The notes below the pieces were generated by a model that searched no databases, was not told the origin of the DNA, and was given only the letters and a program-made list of their open reading frames with translations. DNA of 54,644 nt from CAVORB01 sp963736235 (GTDB lineage Bacteria; Pseudomonadota; Gammaproteobacteria; Chromatiales; Chromatiaceae), in contig CAVTOR010000026.1 of NCBI GenBank assembly GCA_963736235.1, forward strand, positions 1 to 54,644, written 5' to 3'. Made by a program: the position numbers and the translations under genes. Shown piece after piece: positions 52,028 through 54,644 of this stretch; the stretch's first letter is position 1; each line of letters starts with the position of its first letter.

Positions 52028-54644
52028 GGCGGTGTCGCTCGGTTTCGAGCGTCACGGCTGGGCAACCCGGCTTCTCGCCGGGCTGCTCTGCGTCACCACC
52101 GCCTGGGTGCCCTGGGCGCTGGCCTGGGGCGATGCGGTCAGCGATGCCGGGCGGGCGGCGCAGGGGGAGGGAAGGGCGCTGGCCAACGCGGTGACCCTGC
52201 CGCAGGTGAACGGCAACAGCCTCACCCTGTTTCCCGGCCAGGCCAACCAGACCCAGCTCGACTTCGATGCGGTCTTCCCCGGCTCCGCTGGCGGCAACCG
52301 CGCCGATTACACCAACCTGTTCGGCAACGACCTGGGCGTGGTGAACGCCGGCCGCGCGGCCCAGACCGATCTGCTGTTCGACGACTCGGCGACCGGCGCC
52401 GCCTACCAGACCCTGCGCGGGAGCGTCGACCGCTCGCGGCCGGACATGCGCAACGACCCGCTCTGGTCCCAGACCGACGACGTGCTCGACAACTTCGAGG
52501 ACCTGGCCGCCAGCTTCGCCGACTGCAGCATCGACTCCCGCTTCACCGAGGGCGAGCGCCGCGCCCATGTGCCGGACATCCAAACCTGCGAGCGCCTGGC
52601 CAGGTACTCCCAGTCCTGCGACATCCGCCATGAGTACAGCATCGAGCAGATCCTGGAGAACGGCTCCGGCGGCACCTTCGAGACCTGCGGCGACGGCTGC
52701 GTCCTCTGGACCGTGGGCCGGTCCTTGCCCACCGGTCCCTGCTATCAGGAGCTGACCGGCACCATGCGGGTGCTGAAGCCCGAGGCGATCACCAGCGCCC
52801 AGATCGAGAACCTCTGGTACGAGGATTACATCGCGGGACTCTGGATCGACGGCACCAACCACTACTCCCACACCGCCGGCGAGTGCGAGAACGAGGATTC
52901 CCCCACGGTCTGGCTCGGCCACGATGTGACCGGCTACTTCAAGACGGCGGGGGAGAAGCGCGTCCTGCTCGCGCTCGTGCAGGGCGGTGACGTCGGCGGC
53001 GGGACGGTGCAGATCCGCATCCGCTTCGACCCCTCCAAGGCCCTGGTCGCCGACACCTGGGAGAACGACCCCGACTGTCTGGACCTGGTCAGGGCCATCG
53101 GCGACGGCGCCTGCGCGGGTCCGATCCAGTGCGCGTCCATGCCGGCACTGACCGACGGCTGCATCCCGATCACCGGCGGGCAGCATCTGTGCCGGGGACC
53201 TGCTGCCCTCGCCCGTCGCCGGGATCTCCAGCTTCTGCCGAAACATCACCGTGAGCGCCGACTGCTCCGGCTTCTACCAGGGCCAGATGGACTGCTGGAC
53301 CGACCCCCAGGGGGTGCTGCAGTGTCCTTACAACGCAGGGCGGGCGTGGAGACGGACTGCACCGCGCTGGAGGACGACCCCAACTGCGGCTTTCTCTCCA
53401 GCAGCTGCGTCAAGTACGCCGAGGGGGACGAGCGGGCTCTGCTACGTCTTCGAGGAGCGGTGGGACTGCGGCACCCTGCACAGCATCCCGGTGCTGGAGC
53501 GGACCTCGACCATGGACTGCGCCGGTCCCGTGCGCTGCATGGGGGAGGACTGCCTGGATGTCGGCCCAGGAGCAGTCCGGCGACTTCGCCAAGGCCGCCG
53601 CGGCCCTGCAGGCGGCGCAGATGGCCGCCTCGGACATGGACTGCACGAGCGGCAGCTGCGTGGTCTTCTCCGGCGAGGCCATGGAGTGCAAGAAGGCGGT
53701 GGGCGGCATCGTCAACTGCTGCACCACCCCGGACGGGATCTCGCTTGCGGACTACCTCTCGCTGGTGTTCGCCGTCGGCAAGATCGACAACGCCCTGATG
53801 GGGCTCGATCAGGGCAATGCCCTGCGCGGCTCCTGGGAGACCCTGCGCCAGCCGGTCGCCTCGGCCTGGAGCGAGGTGACCAGGAGCTTCACCTCGGTGG
53901 CCAACAACCTGATGGGCAAGACCGCGGCGGAGGCCACGGATGCGGCGGCACGGCTCTCGCTCGACGCCTTCAAGCAGGCGGTCATGCAGGAGACCGCCCA
54001 ATGGGTGGCGGAGATCTTCGGCGAGGCGGCGGCCAACACGCTCTTCACCGTCAACGGCGGCGCGGCCTTCGTCGGCGGCAACCTGCAGGCGGGCACCATC
54101 CAGCTCGGGGGGCTGGTCGGCACGGCGCTCTCCTGGGTGATGACCGCCTACATGATCTACTCCATCGCGGTGATCCTGATCCAGCTGATCTGGACCTGCG
54201 AGGAGGAGGAGTTCGAGCTGGGGGCCAAGCGCGAGCTGCGCTCCTGTCACGACGTCGGCTCCTACTGCAAGACCAAGGTGCTCACCGCCTGCATCGAGCG
54301 GCGCAAGGCCTACTGCTGCTTCAACACCCCGCTCGCGCGCATCCTCAACGAGCAGATCCGCCCCCAGCTCGGGCGCGGCTGGGGCGAGGCGGACGAGCCG
54401 GACTGCACCGGGATCAACGTCCACGACTTCGGGCGCGTCGACTGGGACCGGGTGAACCTCGACGAGTGGCTGGCGATCCTGGCCGAGACGGGGCATTTCC
54501 CGACCCTCGACAGCCTGAATCTGGATGCCCTCACCGGCACCGGGAGCGCGCTCGATGTATCCGGCGCCAGACCGGATGCCGCCGCGCGCAGTCAGACCCG
54601 ATCGGACGGGCTCGACAGCGACGCGGCGCGCCGGGAGGCGGAGA
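52005..54644 (+). CDS. traN: TraN, mating-pair stabilisation protein (frameshifted, runs off the window)
   Basis: At least 880 residues; the C-terminus is beyond the window. Signal peptide (LLAGLLCVTTAWVPWALAWGDA), then a cysteine-rich body (TCERLARYSQSCDIRHEYSIEQIL, CGDGCVLWTVGRSLPTGPCYQE). Frame changes near 53200, 53440 and 53560 are needed; after them the protein reads continuously from DFAKAAAALQAAQMAASDMDC to the last base, including a hydrophobic helix near 54145. Outer-membrane receptor-binding protein of the mating pair. Confidence 0.88.

Noticed and set aside
53246..54496. 416-codon open frame on the minus strand
   Set aside because: Antisense shadow of traN in very GC-rich DNA; the plus strand reads a continuous Cys-rich TraN through the same region.

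Overview
The window is GC-rich DNA from a proteobacterium, most likely a gammaproteobacterium. A Chromatiales-type (purple sulfur bacterium) host is my guess from overall gene flavour; no rRNA or complete tRNA is present to prove it. The sequence carries many single-base frameshifts in otherwise well-conserved genes, often at short G or C runs (4Fe-4S protein, PflX-like protein, DinB, ParM, DUF2857, ParB, DUF2293, integrase, TraB, TraV, TraW, TraN). Most are probably sequencing errors, so frameshifted genes are given here as whole genes with the break noted.

Region 1 (1-12 kb) is chromosome-like or cargo DNA: a ferredoxin-type protein, a secreted protein, an alpha/beta hydrolase, a MerR-controlled operon with a textbook operator, a GNAT acetyltransferase, an aldo/keto reductase, a Tat-exported protein of unknown role, a PflX-like radical SAM protein, DNA polymerase IV and several very small membrane proteins. 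Region 2 (12-24.6 kb) is a plasmid/ICE maintenance block. It holds an Integrase_1-type recombinase, a FitA/VapC pair, a HepT/MntA pair, and a leftward backbone from a divergent repressor/Cro pair through ParB, DUF2857, an STY4528-type replication protein, PFL_4669, ParR/ParM, DUF3577 and RadC to DUF6573. A five-copy palindrome array with a 75-bp period lies at the 3' end of the replication gene, and structured leaders precede several small genes. Region 3 (25-31.6 kb) is cargo: EamA transporter, YdjM-like protein, metallo-beta-lactamase-fold protein, SDR, two cupin proteins, DUF2293 and a HigBA pair.

Region 4 (31.7-34.7 kb) has a 3' fragment of tRNA-Arg(ACG) next to a tyrosine integrase and an AlpA-like protein, then an IS5-family element. 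Region 5 (34.8-40.7 kb) has an AcaB/DUF1845-type regulator, two small proteins, SSB, an IS1111-group IS110 element with clear subterminal inverted repeats, gene remnants and an SDR. Region 6 (40.7 kb to the end) is an F-type (MPF-F) conjugation operon: traL-E-K-B, dsbC-like, a split traV, traA, an RRXRR-domain ORF, traC, trbI, a small membrane protein, trhF-type peptidase, a trbC-traW fusion, traU, and traN running off the end.

Taken together the backbone looks like a large conjugative plasmid or an excised, circular integrative element. GI/PFGI-1-type maintenance genes are joined to an SXT/IncC-like F-type secretion system, and the attachment site lies between the two halves, as expected for a circular form. 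A dyad of the form AAAGG-N16-CCTTT recurs beside the AcaB-like gene, before traL and before the dsbC-like gene, and is a candidate transfer-operon operator.
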